The position numbers and the translations under genes are program-made. The notes under the pieces were generated by a model. That model saw only the letters and a list, made by a program, of their open reading frames with translations, made no database searches and was not told the origin of the DNA. From NCBI RefSeq assembly GCF_023036475.1, contig NZ_JAJQKI010000004.1:310001-374000 (forward strand): 64,000 nt of DNA, written 5' to 3'. How positions within the stretch are numbered: the stretch's first letter is position 1; every line of letters starts with the position of its first letter. This document shows, piece after piece, positions 1 to 7,429 of the stretch. Source of the stretch: Bacillus pinisoli. Lineage in GTDB: Bacteria; Bacillota; Bacilli; Bacillales; SA4.

Positions 1-56
1 TTTAGCAAGTGAAAATAAGGATCTTACTTCCACCTAGTATTATTCATGAGTGTTTA

Positions 57-1334
57 TTAAATCCAACCTCTAAATCTTGAGGCTTCTGCCATCTTACGCA
101 CACCCACCATATAGGCTGCAAGGCGCATATCTACTCGACGTGATTGTGCAGTATCATAAATATTATTAAACGACTTCACCATCACTTTTTCGAGCTTTTC
201 TTCTACTTCTTCTTCAGACCAGTAATAACCTTGGTTATTTTGTACCCACTCAAAGTATGAAACCGTAACTCCACCAGCACTAGCTAAAACATCCGGTACA
301 AGAAGTATTCCACGCTCTGATAAAATTCTTGTTCCTTCAAGAGTTGTTGGTCCATTTGCAGCTTCAACTACAATGCTCGCTCTAATATTATGAGCATTTT
401 CTTCAGTAATTTGATTTTCAATCGCAGCTGGTACAAGAATATCGCAGTCCAGTTCGAGTAATTCTTTATTCGAGATTGTATTGTTAAATAGCTTTGTCAC
501 CGTACCAAAGCTGTCTCTACGGTCTAGTAAATAATCAATATCTAATCCTTTTGGATCATATAGTCCACCGTAAGCGTCAGAAATACCTATAACCTTTGCA
601 CCTGCATCATGCATAAATTTAGACAGGAAGCTTCCTGCATTTCCAAATCCTTGCACTACTACTCGTGCACCTTCTAAGTTAATGCCACGTTTTTTTGCAG
701 CTTCTCGAATACAAATTGTTACACCCTTTGCAGTTGCAGATTCACGCCCGTGTGATCCGCCCAGTACTAAAGGTTTTCCTGTAATGAATCCAGGGTTATT
801 AAATTCATCAATTCGGCTATATTCATCCATCATCCAGGCCATAATTTGTGAGTTTGTAAATACATCTGGTGCTGGAATGTCTTTCGTTGGTCCAACAATC
901 TGGCTAATTGCGCGTACATACCCACGACTTAAACGCTCTAATTCTCTAAAAGACATTTCACGAGGATCGCAGACAATTCCTCCTTTTCCTCCGCCGTAAG
1001 GAAGATCCACAATACCACATTTTAAACTCATCCAAATCGATAAAGCCTTTACTTCTTTCTCTGTTACATTTGGGTGGAATCTAATTCCTCCCTTTGTCGG
1101 TCCAACAGCATCATTATGTTGTGCACGATACCCCGTAAAGATTTTGACAGATCCATCGTCCATTCGAACCGGAATTTTTACAGTCATTAATCGAATAGGT
1201 TCCTTTAATAACTCATACACTTCTTCAGGGTACCCAAGTTTCTCTAACGCGTTATGTATGACAGTTTGAGTAGATTTTAAGACATCTAATTTATCACTTT
1301 CATGAGAGTGCTCTGTGTTCTTTTCGGCTACCAT
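57..1334 (-). CDS. gudB: NAD-type glutamate dehydrogenase (GudB/RocG family)
   Basis: Oxidative deamination of glutamate to 2-oxoglutarate and ammonia in the cytosol. The protein has the substrate-side motif PYGGGKGG (about residues 113-120) and the dinucleotide-binding motif GFGNAGS (about residue 225). From the chosen ATG it is 425 residues, the family's usual length. The frame is open 22 codons further upstream, but GGGAGGT lies six bases before the ATG at 1334, so I use that start. The ypbH-adjacent position matches B. subtilis gudB. A consensus cre box upstream is a feature known for rocG, so the regulation may be RocG-like. GudB and RocG cannot be separated by sequence reading alone. 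Confidence 0.93.
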   Translation of the reverse strand: MVAEKNTEHSHESDKLDVLKSTQTVIHNALEKLGYPEEVYELLKEPIRLMTVKIPVRMDDGSVKIFTGYRAQHNDAVGPTKGGIRFHPNVTEKEVKALSIWMSLKCGIVDLPYGGGKGGIVCDPREMSFRELERLSRGYVRAISQIVGPTKDIPAPDVFTNSQIMAWMMDEYSRIDEFNNPGFITGKPLVLGGSHGRESATAKGVTICIREAAKKRGINLEGARVVVQGFGNAGSFLSKFMHDAGAKVIGISDAYGGLYDPKGLDIDYLLDRRDSFGTVTKLFNNTISNKELLELDCDILVPAAIENQITEENAHNIRASIVVEAANGPTTLEGTRILSERGILLVPDVLASAGGVTVSYFEWVQNNQGYYWSEEEVEEKLEKVMVKSFNNIYDTAQSRRVDMRLAAYMVGVRKMAEASRFRGWI

Positions 1335-1385
1335 CTGTAAACCTCCCAAAAATTTTACCTTAAGTATTGTTTCCATTCGGTAATT

Positions 1386-1413
1386 AGTATACACCTTCAT
1401 TTAGTTTATGCAA
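1386..1413 (-). promoter_or_regulatory. putative sigma-A promoter of glutamate dehydrogenase
   Basis: On the minus strand TTGCAT (1413-1408) and TATACT (1391-1386) are separated by 16 bases. This would place the transcript start about 45-50 bases before the ATG at 1334. The call rests on hexamer match and position only. Confidence 0.45.
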
Positions 1414-1453
1414 ATAAGAAAAATAACATTTTCTTGTTTTCACTCGATTTTTT

Positions 1454-1467
1454 TGAAAACGATTACA
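1454..1467. promoter_or_regulatory. cre box (CcpA site) upstream of glutamate dehydrogenase
   Basis: TGAAAACGATTACA matches every position of the cre consensus TGWAANCGNTNWCA. It lies about 120 bp upstream of the start codon and about 40 bp upstream of the putative -35 hexamer. CcpA repression through a cre is known for B. subtilis rocG. Distance upstream of the promoter leaves it open whether this site represses or activates. Confidence 0.6.
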
Positions 1468-1560
1468 TATTGTGTTTGTTAATATATTTCTATATCATTT
1501 TTCCCGTTAATCCTTACTTTAGACAAAGAATGCCCAATGTTTCTCGTTATAAAAATGAAG

Positions 1561-1590
1561 AGCCGGTATAGGAATACTCCTATACTGGCT
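1561..1590 (-). terminator. terminator after ypbH
   Basis: Inverted repeat AGCCGGTATAGGA / TCCTATACTGGCT just downstream of the ypbH stop. On the minus strand it is followed by an interrupted T-rich tract. Confidence 0.6.
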
Positions 1591-1596
1591 TCTATC

Positions 1597-2184
1597 TTAG
1601 AAATATTCGTTTAACTGTTGTAATGCCTTTTCTGAGATTAGTTGTTTCCCGTATTCCGAAACCCTGTAGGTGGTAACGGTGGCTGGATTACCAAACTCAG
1701 CTAACAAGGCAATCATATTATCTACATTTTGCTCTCCAAACTCCGTATCCTCAAATAAGAGGTAGTAGTGGTTTTGGTAGTGGAATAACGAGCCACCCAT
1801 AATATCTAAATTAAACATTCTCTTAGCTAATGCTAATACATCTTCAAAAGAATGAAACTCATAAAAAATATCGTAACTTTCATCTAGAGTAACTTGCATT
1901 TCAATGTACTCATCCAAAAAATCATCTGCGTCATCCGCAAAATTCTGTTCTTTTGTCACAATGACTACCATTCCTTGCGCTTGTAAGGAAAATACTTCTA
2001 CAGCAATGGGGCCATCTGCTTCAAAACCAAGCTCTAGACTGGCTTCATCCATCATATCCCTAAAAAGCTGTTGCACCTTTGGGGCATCTTGCCAAAGGTC
2101 TTCCTTAGTTAAACCGCGTTCAAGGAGGTCATCAAATGTGAGAAATACCTTAATTTTATTATAGGTTAAACGTTCTAAGCGCAT
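1597..2184 (-). CDS. ypbH: MecA-family adaptor protein (MecA paralog YpbH/MecB)
   Basis: Adaptor that brings substrates to the ClpC/ClpP protease. The 195 residues show the N-terminal substrate-side region beginning MRLERLTYNK, an acidic linker, and the C-terminal ClpC-binding domain with a family-typical GGSLFHYQNHYYL stretch. B. subtilis YpbH is about the same length and also neighbours gudB. AAGGAGG precedes the ATG by eleven bases. Known members affect competence and sporulation mildly. No evidence here separates this from MecA itself except synteny. Confidence 0.88.
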   Translation of the reverse strand: MRLERLTYNKIKVFLTFDDLLERGLTKEDLWQDAPKVQQLFRDMMDEASLELGFEADGPIAVEVFSLQAQGMVVIVTKEQNFADDADDFLDEYIEMQVTLDESYDIFYEFHSFEDVLALAKRMFNLDIMGGSLFHYQNHYYLLFEDTEFGEQNVDNMIALLAEFGNPATVTTYRVSEYGKQLISEKALQQLNEYF

Positions 2185-2308
2185 ATTATGGTAACCTCCT
2201 TACCATCAACTCCCACATCCTTGCTATTACTATATGATTGGATCGTAAGATGGTTCATCACATTTTCACTCTCAGTTTACACCTATTTAAAGAAGTAAGA
2301 CAAGTCAT

Positions 2309-3217
2309 CTATGCTAACCTAGTATCAATCCATGAATCCCATTCTTCTTTTGTATTGCCGAGTAAGTGTGTACCATATTTCTCTTTCTTACTTTCATCCA
2401 ACAAGTTGAATGCTGGTCCGCCAATTCCAACTTCTAAGTCCGCATGACTCTCCCTTAAGCGGTCAACGAGAGTGAGCGTATCCAGTAAGTTATATACCAT
2501 TGTGCAAGACAAGAATAAGAATCTAGGATTCACCTCTTTTAGTACAATGTCCATATCATTCGGCTCAATACTTGCCCCTAAGTATATGACTTCAAAGCCT
2601 CTCTTGCGAACATAAAGTGTAAAAATGAGTAAACCCAATTCATGCCACTCATTTGGGCCACAAACTGCAAGCACTTTAGGTAAGTATGGATTAGTCGGTA
2701 ACGTATACATAATGTGTCCGATTCGTGATCTTAAGAAGGATGAAGCAAAATGTTCATGAGCACTGGTGATTTTACCCTTTTCCCACAAATCGCCAATCTC
2801 CACTAATACGGTGCCTAAAATATCTATTGCAACCTTATCTAGGGAATACAAGCTAAAGGCATAATTTAAGTACTCATGAGCCTGATTTTCATCAAACTGT
2901 AATAAGCTCTTTGTCAATTTATGGGCTAGCTCAAGATCTTGTCCCCCACCGCTAGACGAATAAGATATCGTCTCTGATACTAAGCCACTATTTTCTAATA
3001 AATTTATTGCCTGACTAATGGTAAAACCTTTATTTACTTTTTGTATGAGCCAGTTCAAAATCTTAACATGCTCTTCTGTATAGAGACGGTGACCTGCCTC
3101 ATTTCGTACTGGTGCAATAATTTGATATCTTCTCTCCCACGCTCTTAGCGTTCCGGCCTGAATCCCGAGCATTTGAGAAACGGCTTTTATATTATATTTA
3201 CCTTCTGGTGAAACCAT
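2309..3217 (-). CDS. MerR-family regulator with CarH/LitR-type B12-binding domain
   Basis: 302 residues. An N-terminal MerR winged helix (residues 7-75, with the AWERRY recognition-helix pattern) is followed by a helical cap and a Rossmann-like cobalamin-binding domain (about 178-295). W145, E155 and H156 form the W-x9-EH signature, and E190-W-H192-E-L-G195 gives the ExHxxG lower-ligand motif. Both are hallmarks of adenosylcobalamin-dependent CarH/LitR photoreceptor repressors. The residue after W145 is Glu, where Thermus CarH has the His that ligates cobalt after light. GGAGG precedes the ATG. Target genes are not visible; no carotenoid genes lie in the window. A palindrome upstream suggests autoregulation. 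Confidence 0.85.
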   Translation of the reverse strand: MVSPEGKYNIKAVSQMLGIQAGTLRAWERRYQIIAPVRNEAGHRLYTEEHVKILNWLIQKVNKGFTISQAINLLENSGLVSETISYSSSGGGQDLELAHKLTKSLLQFDENQAHEYLNYAFSLYSLDKVAIDILGTVLVEIGDLWEKGKITSAHEHFASSFLRSRIGHIMYTLPTNPYLPKVLAVCGPNEWHELGLLIFTLYVRKRGFEVIYLGASIEPNDMDIVLKEVNPRFLFLSCTMVYNLLDTLTLVDRLRESHADLEVGIGGPAFNLLDESKKEKYGTHLLGNTKEEWDSWIDTRLA

Positions 3218-3252
3218 CTAACATCCTCCATAAAACATTATATCCTCTTAGA

Positions 3253-3293
3253 ATTATAGCCAACAATACCACTTGTTTAAACTTTGTACAAGT
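3253..3293 (-). promoter_or_regulatory. putative promoter/operator of the CarH-like regulator gene
   Basis: On the minus strand a perfect -10 TATAAT (3258-3253) has a weak -35 TTTAAA (3281-3276) 17 bases upstream. A 23-bp imperfect palindrome, ACTTGT...ACAAGT with an AAAGTTT centre (3271-3293), covers the -35. This is a suitable position for an autorepressor site. Binding by the MerR protein is inference. Confidence 0.45.
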
Positions 3294-3323
3294 TTTGTTA
3301 TATCATTTTTTTACTTTTTCTTT

Positions 3324-4094
3324 TTACTTTTTCGAGACGATAATTAGATTAGATTCAGCTGGTGCTCCTAGTCTTAAAGGAAGAAAGGTAGTCCCATACC
3401 CATTACTAATGAACACTTTTGCCCCATTCATTGTCTTTAATCCTCCTTTTGGATGAAGTCCCCATTTCCAAAAGCGAATTTGACCTCCATGTGTATGACC
3501 ACTAAGGACTAACTTAATGCCATGCTGCTCTTTTAATTCCTTCACAATTTCAGGATTATGACTGATCAAAATCTTAAAACTTTCCTCTTCAGCATCAAAT
3601 AATGCTAAATCTAAACGTGCTCTTTTTGTACCATAGTCATCAACACCTAAAAGACAAAGCTTTTCACCCTGTCCCGATTCAAACGAAACGGCTGTATTAT
3701 CTAATATCTTAATTCCATAATCTAGTAATATAGAGTCCAGTTCATGATAATCTACTTCGTAATCATTATTTCCCCATACAAAATAGGTGGGACCTAACTC
3801 TTTTAAATTTTTTATATTTTCCTTTACTCTTGTGAAAGGGACTCTTTTTTCAGTCAAGTCTCCTCCAATTACAACCAGATCCACTTTTCCTTTTATTGAT
3901 GAAAGCATGGACGGAGATATGATTCTCCTATGTATATCTGAAATGAAATAAATAGAGATAGTCCCAAAACTCTCAGGAAACTCATCAGGTTTTACCTGTA
4001 TGGTTTGAACTACATCCCGATGAGCTTCCATAAACATATAAATGACAAGCCCCAATAGTAAAACAAAGCTCCCAATAAGGAAGTAAATAACCAA
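3324..4094 (-). CDS. ypbG: membrane-anchored metallophosphoesterase (YpbG)
   Basis: Calcineurin-like phosphoesterase of 256 residues. An N-terminal membrane segment (about residues 2-22) is followed by the metal-binding blocks SDIHRR, GGDLTEKR, GNNDYE and SGHTHGGQ in the canonical order. These supply the Asp, His and Asn ligands of a two-metal site. The substrate of YpbG is not known. The apparent start is TTG at 4094 with AAGGGG about ten bases upstream. The gene follows a small membrane-protein gene by four bases, so the two are probably cotranscribed. Confidence 0.82.
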   Translation of the reverse strand: MVIYFLIGSFVLLLGLVIYMFMEAHRDVVQTIQVKPDEFPESFGTISIYFISDIHRRIISPSMLSSIKGKVDLVVIGGDLTEKRVPFTRVKENIKNLKELGPTYFVWGNNDYEVDYHELDSILLDYGIKILDNTAVSFESGQGEKLCLLGVDDYGTKRARLDLALFDAEEESFKILISHNPEIVKELKEQHGIKLVLSGHTHGGQIRFWKWGLHPKGGLKTMNGAKVFISNGYGTTFLPLRLGAPAESNLIIVSKK

Positions 4095-4098
4095 CTTT

Positions 4099-4497
4099 CT
4101 ACAACCCCTTCTGTCTATCCAAATATGGTAAATAACGGTTTATTTTTATAGAAATCATACCATAAATAAGGGAAAAACATAAAAAGGCAAAGCCAACTTG
4201 TGGATTTAGAAAGAAGTGGATGGCAAAATTAATGATAACTAAATAAGGGATCAACACTTCAATAAGATGAATTCTGGCTCCTTTTACTAAAGCATACGTC
4301 TTTTCCATACAATCTCTAATCAGTTTGGCATTTGCAATGAAACCAAAGAAAAAACAAAGCATTCCAAAAAAGAAACCAACTGGATTTAAGATTGTACTAG
4401 ATAAGAATTGACTTATGTTCATGAAGGGTGTGATTAAGCTTGAAGCCATCAAACCGCCCATGAATCCAATAAATAAACAAACGATTGAAATCATCAT
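4099..4497 (-). CDS. hypothetical four-helix membrane protein
   Basis: I do not recognise a family. The 132-residue product reads as four hydrophobic segments (about 1-22, 40-60, 80-98, 100-118) with a short basic loop and a charged tail. AAGGGGG nine bases before the ATG at 4497 decides the start; an in-frame GTG further upstream overlaps that site. The stop is four bases before ypbG, suggesting a two-gene unit. Nothing else in the sequence indicates function. Confidence 0.6.
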   Translation of the reverse strand: MMISIVCLFIGFMGGLMASSLITPFMNISQFLSSTILNPVGFFFGMLCFFFGFIANAKLIRDCMEKTYALVKGARIHLIEVLIPYLVIINFAIHFFLNPQVGFAFLCFSLIYGMISIKINRYLPYLDRQKGL

Positions 4498-4562
4498 AAC
4501 GAAAAACCCCCTTACCACTCATAGATATGATGGAAAGGGGGTACACATGATTCTCTATTTTA

Positions 4563-5195
4563 TTAATCTTCTGTAATATCTAGAACTCTAAATCCTACAC
4601 TTTCTAGCTTTTTGACAAACTTATCGATGTTATCATTCTTTTCAACCTTCATAACAATTCGTCTAACTAGCTTATCGGTTTCGTCAAAGGTGGATAGAGA
4701 AATAATATTTTCATGATATTGTTTTGCGATTTCTGCTAAACGTGCAATTCTTCCTTCTGTTTCAACTGATGAAAAAGCAATACGAACTCCTGGACGATGC
4801 ATACCAAATGCACTTTGGAATTGCTCAAGGACGTCATAACGAGTAACAACACCTAGAAAATTCAAGTGTTCATCTACAACCGCTAAGATCGGCATATCCT
4901 TTAACATGACTAAGGTTCTCTCAAAGATTTCTTCTCCCTGAAGATATATGTCTTGTCTAGTAGCTATTTCCCCTGCTTTAGTTGTTGTTAAATAAGTCTC
5001 TCTGTCACCTGGTCTTTCAAAGAAGCATTCATACACATGGTATCTAGTCACCATGCCGACATATTTACCATTTTTTAGCACCGGAACTCCATCCACTGAG
5101 AGATCTTCCAGTTTTTTCAATGTCTCTTGTATGGAGTCATTAAAATCAACTGTGTGACTCTTATGTTTCGGAATCATAATACTCTTAACAAACAT
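4563..5195 (-). CDS. CBS-pair protein with C-terminal ACT-like domain (AcuB-like)
   Basis: 210 residues. Two tandem CBS motifs (about 1-60 and 75-130) each end in the G-(V/M)-VTRYDV-type strand, and a C-terminal region (about 138-210) resembles an ACT domain. CBS pairs bind adenosine nucleotides; relatives with this layout include AcuB and a Listeria cyclic-di-AMP-binding protein. Ligand and target are not evident here. AAAGGGG eight bases before the ATG at 5195 sets the start over an upstream in-frame GTG. A MITE-like element is inserted immediately upstream of this ribosome binding site. Confidence 0.72.
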   Translation of the reverse strand: MFVKSIMIPKHKSHTVDFNDSIQETLKKLEDLSVDGVPVLKNGKYVGMVTRYHVYECFFERPGDRETYLTTTKAGEIATRQDIYLQGEEIFERTLVMLKDMPILAVVDEHLNFLGVVTRYDVLEQFQSAFGMHRPGVRIAFSSVETEGRIARLAEIAKQYHENIISLSTFDETDKLVRRIVMKVEKNDNIDKFVKKLESVGFRVLDITED

Positions 5196-5216
5196 TTTAA
5201 ACACCCCTTTTATTTA

Positions 5217-5351
5217 GGCTCATTTCTATATCATTGCTGCTTTCAGTCTACTCTAACTATGATGGTCTCTCTTTGTTCCCTATTGAAAAGAGCAACTCTC
5301 TAGATAGAAGTAGCCAATTTTATGAAAGCGACAATCTATACGAAAACAGCC
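5217..5351 (+). mobile_element. MITE-like element, copy 1 (135 bp, internally deleted)
   Basis: Left end GGCTCATTTC and right end ...GAAAACAGCC are imperfect inverted repeats shared with the other copies. An internal GAAAAGAGCAACT block is also shared. Flanks TTTATTTA and TATACTTA agree at 6 of 8 positions, as expected for a decayed 8-bp target duplication. It fills most of the 340-bp gap between the CBS gene and cotJA and encodes nothing recognisable. Confidence 0.7.
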
Positions 5352-5542
5352 TATACTTATACAGAACAAACTGTTTTTTCCCTTTATACTTCCATCCCAC
5401 TTATTCCATTCATTTATATTCCACAGTTTGGGTTAAAAACCCTCTTATTGTTAGACATTTTTATGAATATTTACTCATATAGTTTTATGAAGCATTCAAA
5501 AGATACCAGATTACTACAACTAGATGAACAGGAGGGTGTCTT

Positions 5543-5770
5543 ATGTACACATCAAGAAAGAAATACCATCCGTACGTCAGTCCGTTTGATCCATGTCCAC
5601 CTATAGTGGTTAAATCCTATTCTACACCGCCACATTTATATATGGGGTTACAACCCTATGGTTTACCTCAATTTTCACCTAAAGAGGCATTATATAGTGG
5701 CACCCTATGGCCAGCTTTTTATGATCCTTATTATAATCCACATGAAAAGCCAATGAGGGAGGAGAGCTAA
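5543..5770 (+). CDS. cotJA: spore coat protein CotJA
   Basis: 75 residues, rich in Pro and Tyr, with the CotJA pattern FDPCPPI ... YGLPQFSPKEAL ... GTLWPAFYDPY. In B. subtilis the cotJABC products are made under sigma-E in the mother cell and go into the inner coat. GGAGGG precedes the ATG. The stop abuts cotJB, so the three genes form an operon. The operon is not at this chromosomal position in B. subtilis, so it has been moved into the ypb cluster or lost from there. Confidence 0.92.
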   Translation: MYTSRKKYHPYVSPFDPCPPIVVKSYSTPPHLYMGLQPYGLPQFSPKEALYSGTLWPAFYDPYYNPHEKPMREES

Positions 5771-6031
5771 ATGAAACAGCTTCCACCAGAGTATTATTCT
5801 TTATTAGAAGAACTACAGGCTGTTGACTTTGTTCTTGTAGAGTTGACACTATACTTAGATACTCATCCAAAAGATTACGATGCCATTAGACAATACAATG
5901 AGTTTGCTAAACAACGAGGGTTATTGAAGAAGCAAATGGAGTCAAAGTATGGTCCTTTACAACAATATGGAAACAGTTATTCTGGCTACCCATGGAATTG
6001 GGATGACGCACCTTGGCCATGGCAGGTTTAA
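5771..6031 (+). CDS. cotJB: spore coat protein CotJB
   Basis: 86 residues with the CotJB pattern LLEELQAVDFVLVEL ... YLDTHPKDYDA and the aromatic C-terminus ending WNWDDAPWPWQV. It starts directly after the cotJA stop, with GGGAGGAGAG at the end of cotJA as its ribosome binding site. It is a small helical coat component thought to act with CotJA and CotJC; its biochemical role is unknown. Confidence 0.93.
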   Translation: MKQLPPEYYSLLEELQAVDFVLVELTLYLDTHPKDYDAIRQYNEFAKQRGLLKKQMESKYGPLQQYGNSYSGYPWNWDDAPWPWQV

Positions 6032-6060
6032 TAACATAACCTTTGGAGGGATGTGTTCAC

Positions 6061-6630
6061 ATGTGGATTTACGAAAAAAAACTACAGTATCCGGTTAAAG
6101 TCAGTACGTGTAACCCTACCCTAGCAAAGTTTTTGATAGAACAATACGGTGGTGCAGACGGAGAATTAGCCGCTGCATTAAGATACTTAAACCAGAGATA
6201 TACCATTCCTGATAAAGTTGTAGGATTACTTACAGATATTGGAACCGAAGAATTTGCTCATTTAGAAATGATTGCAACGATGATTTACAAATTAACGAAA
6301 GATGCGACACCTGATCAGCTAAAGGCAGCAGGCTTAGCACCTCATTATGTTAACCATGACAGTGCACTTTTTTATCATAACGCTGCGGGCAATCCTTTTA
6401 CGGCGGAATATATTCAAGCTAAAGGTGATCCTATTGCCGATCTATACGAGGATATAGCTGCTGAAGAGAAAGCAAGGGCTACTTACCAATGGATTATTAA
6501 TATGAGTGATGATCCAGATTTAAATGATTCATTACGATTTTTAAGAGAACGAGAAATCGTTCATTCTCAACGTTTCCGTGAAGCAGTTGAAATTCTAAAA
6601 GATGAACGAGATAAAAAGGTGTTTTTTTAA
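6061..6630 (+). CDS. cotJC: CotJC, manganese-catalase-like spore coat protein
   Basis: Ferritin-fold, dimanganese catalase relative of 189 residues. Carboxylate/His metal ligands are visible in EEFAHLEM (about residues 63-70), in the EEKARATYQWI helix (about 147), and in the C-terminal EIVHSQRF. The start is the ATG at 6061, nine bases after GGAGGG; an in-frame TTG at 6043 overlaps that site and is rejected. Third gene of the cotJ operon. It probably detoxifies peroxide or contributes structurally to the coat. Confidence 0.93.
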   Translation: MWIYEKKLQYPVKVSTCNPTLAKFLIEQYGGADGELAAALRYLNQRYTIPDKVVGLLTDIGTEEFAHLEMIATMIYKLTKDATPDQLKAAGLAPHYVNHDSALFYHNAAGNPFTAEYIQAKGDPIADLYEDIAAEEKARATYQWIINMSDDPDLNDSLRFLREREIVHSQRFREAVEILKDERDKKVFF

Positions 6631-6675
6631 GGGGAAAACCAGATTTTGGAATTTAACGAAATAAACAATTTATAC

Positions 6676-6719
6676 GAAAAGAGTATTTTTTAATCGATTT
6701 TTTTATAGAATTCTCTTTT
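6676..6719 (+). terminator. possible terminator after cotJC
   Basis: GAAAAGAG and CTCTTTTTTC flank an AT-rich loop of about 29 bases, ending in a T run. The stem is weak, so this is a tentative call. Confidence 0.35.
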
Positions 6720-6728
6720 TTCAACATA

Positions 6729-6772
6729 GAACCACGAGCATCCTCGCTTACTTGCGAGGCCTCGTCAGGTTC
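6729..6772. repeat. 44-bp three-part hairpin of unknown function
   Basis: GAACC (6729-6733) pairs with GGTTC (6768-6772), ACGAG (6734-6738) with CTCGT (6761-6765), and CCTCGC (6742-6747) with GCGAGG (6754-6759), closing a six-base loop. Neither strand has a T run after the stem, so it does not look like an intrinsic terminator. It lies between the convergent ends of cotJC and ypbF and is GC-rich against an AT-rich background. Confidence 0.55.
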
Positions 6773-6823
6773 TTACGTCCATTTATCGGCTTTCTCCTCC
6801 ACAATCGTCCTATCGGGATCTAC

Positions 6824-7282
6824 CTATTTATTTTCGTGATACAAATTAATATCCTTCTCCATTTTCATTTTCTGGAATACTTCATTTCTCTGTTCCCAAT
6901 CGAATGGATATCTCCAAAGTAAATGACTCTTTTGAACAATCTCCTTCCTTAGGTCCTGATATTCTTTTTCATGTTTTTCTTTTTTCTTCTTAAAATGAGA
7001 GCCCAATCCTCCTAAGAAAATGAGAAATCCAATTAGAATATAAATAAATCCATCAGCGATGATTGCAGAAAACATGAGGTCAGCACTCGTTCCATACGGC
7101 TTAAGAATAAAATAATTGATATAGTAGAATAGAATTAGAAAGAAAAACAATGAACACCAAGTACAGAAAATTAGTTTTTTCTTATAGTTATCAAACTTCA
7201 CTTTATGTTTATATACATTTTGCAGCATAATCTTAGTTGGTTCATCTGTATGACTTCCAAGCTCTTGAATGAATTTTTCCAT
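6824..7282 (-). CDS. ypbF: YpbF, DUF2663 membrane protein
   Basis: 152 residues. Soluble N-terminal helix, two hydrophobic segments (about 37-60 and 71-92), a Lys/Glu-rich helix, and the C-terminal LLWRYPFDWEQR...INLYHE pattern I associate with DUF2663. Position beside ypbE-ypbD matches B. subtilis ypbF. GAGGTGAG six bases before the ATG at 7282 decides the start; the frame is open 15 codons upstream. Function is unknown. Confidence 0.75.
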   Translation of the reverse strand: MEKFIQELGSHTDEPTKIMLQNVYKHKVKFDNYKKKLIFCTWCSLFFFLILFYYINYFILKPYGTSADLMFSAIIADGFIYILIGFLIFLGGLGSHFKKKKEKHEKEYQDLRKEIVQKSHLLWRYPFDWEQRNEVFQKMKMEKDINLYHENK

Positions 7283-7371
7283 TTCATTCTCACCTCTCTC
7301 ATTTACTACTTGTCTTATTATATTCACGTAAATGGAAGGATAGAAGAATAGAGATCAGAAAAGAGCCTAAG

Positions 7372-7397
7372 AAAAAGACCAAATTAACTATTTGGCC
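7372..7397 (-). terminator. terminator after ypbE
   Basis: GACCAAAT / ATTTGGCC inverted repeat, followed on the minus strand by CTTTTTC. Just beyond it (7357-7376) is the string agaaaagagcctaagaaaaa, identical to the outer end and flank of the MITE copy at 18041-18151. It is probably a remnant. Confidence 0.6.
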
Positions 7398-7429
7398 TCA
7401 ATCCTAACTTATCTGGTTGATATTAGGTA

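Noticed and set aside
682-999. Open frame on the plus strand opposite glutamate dehydrogenase
   Set aside because: Antisense shadow of a well-conserved gene. It has no ribosome binding site and no family-like sequence.
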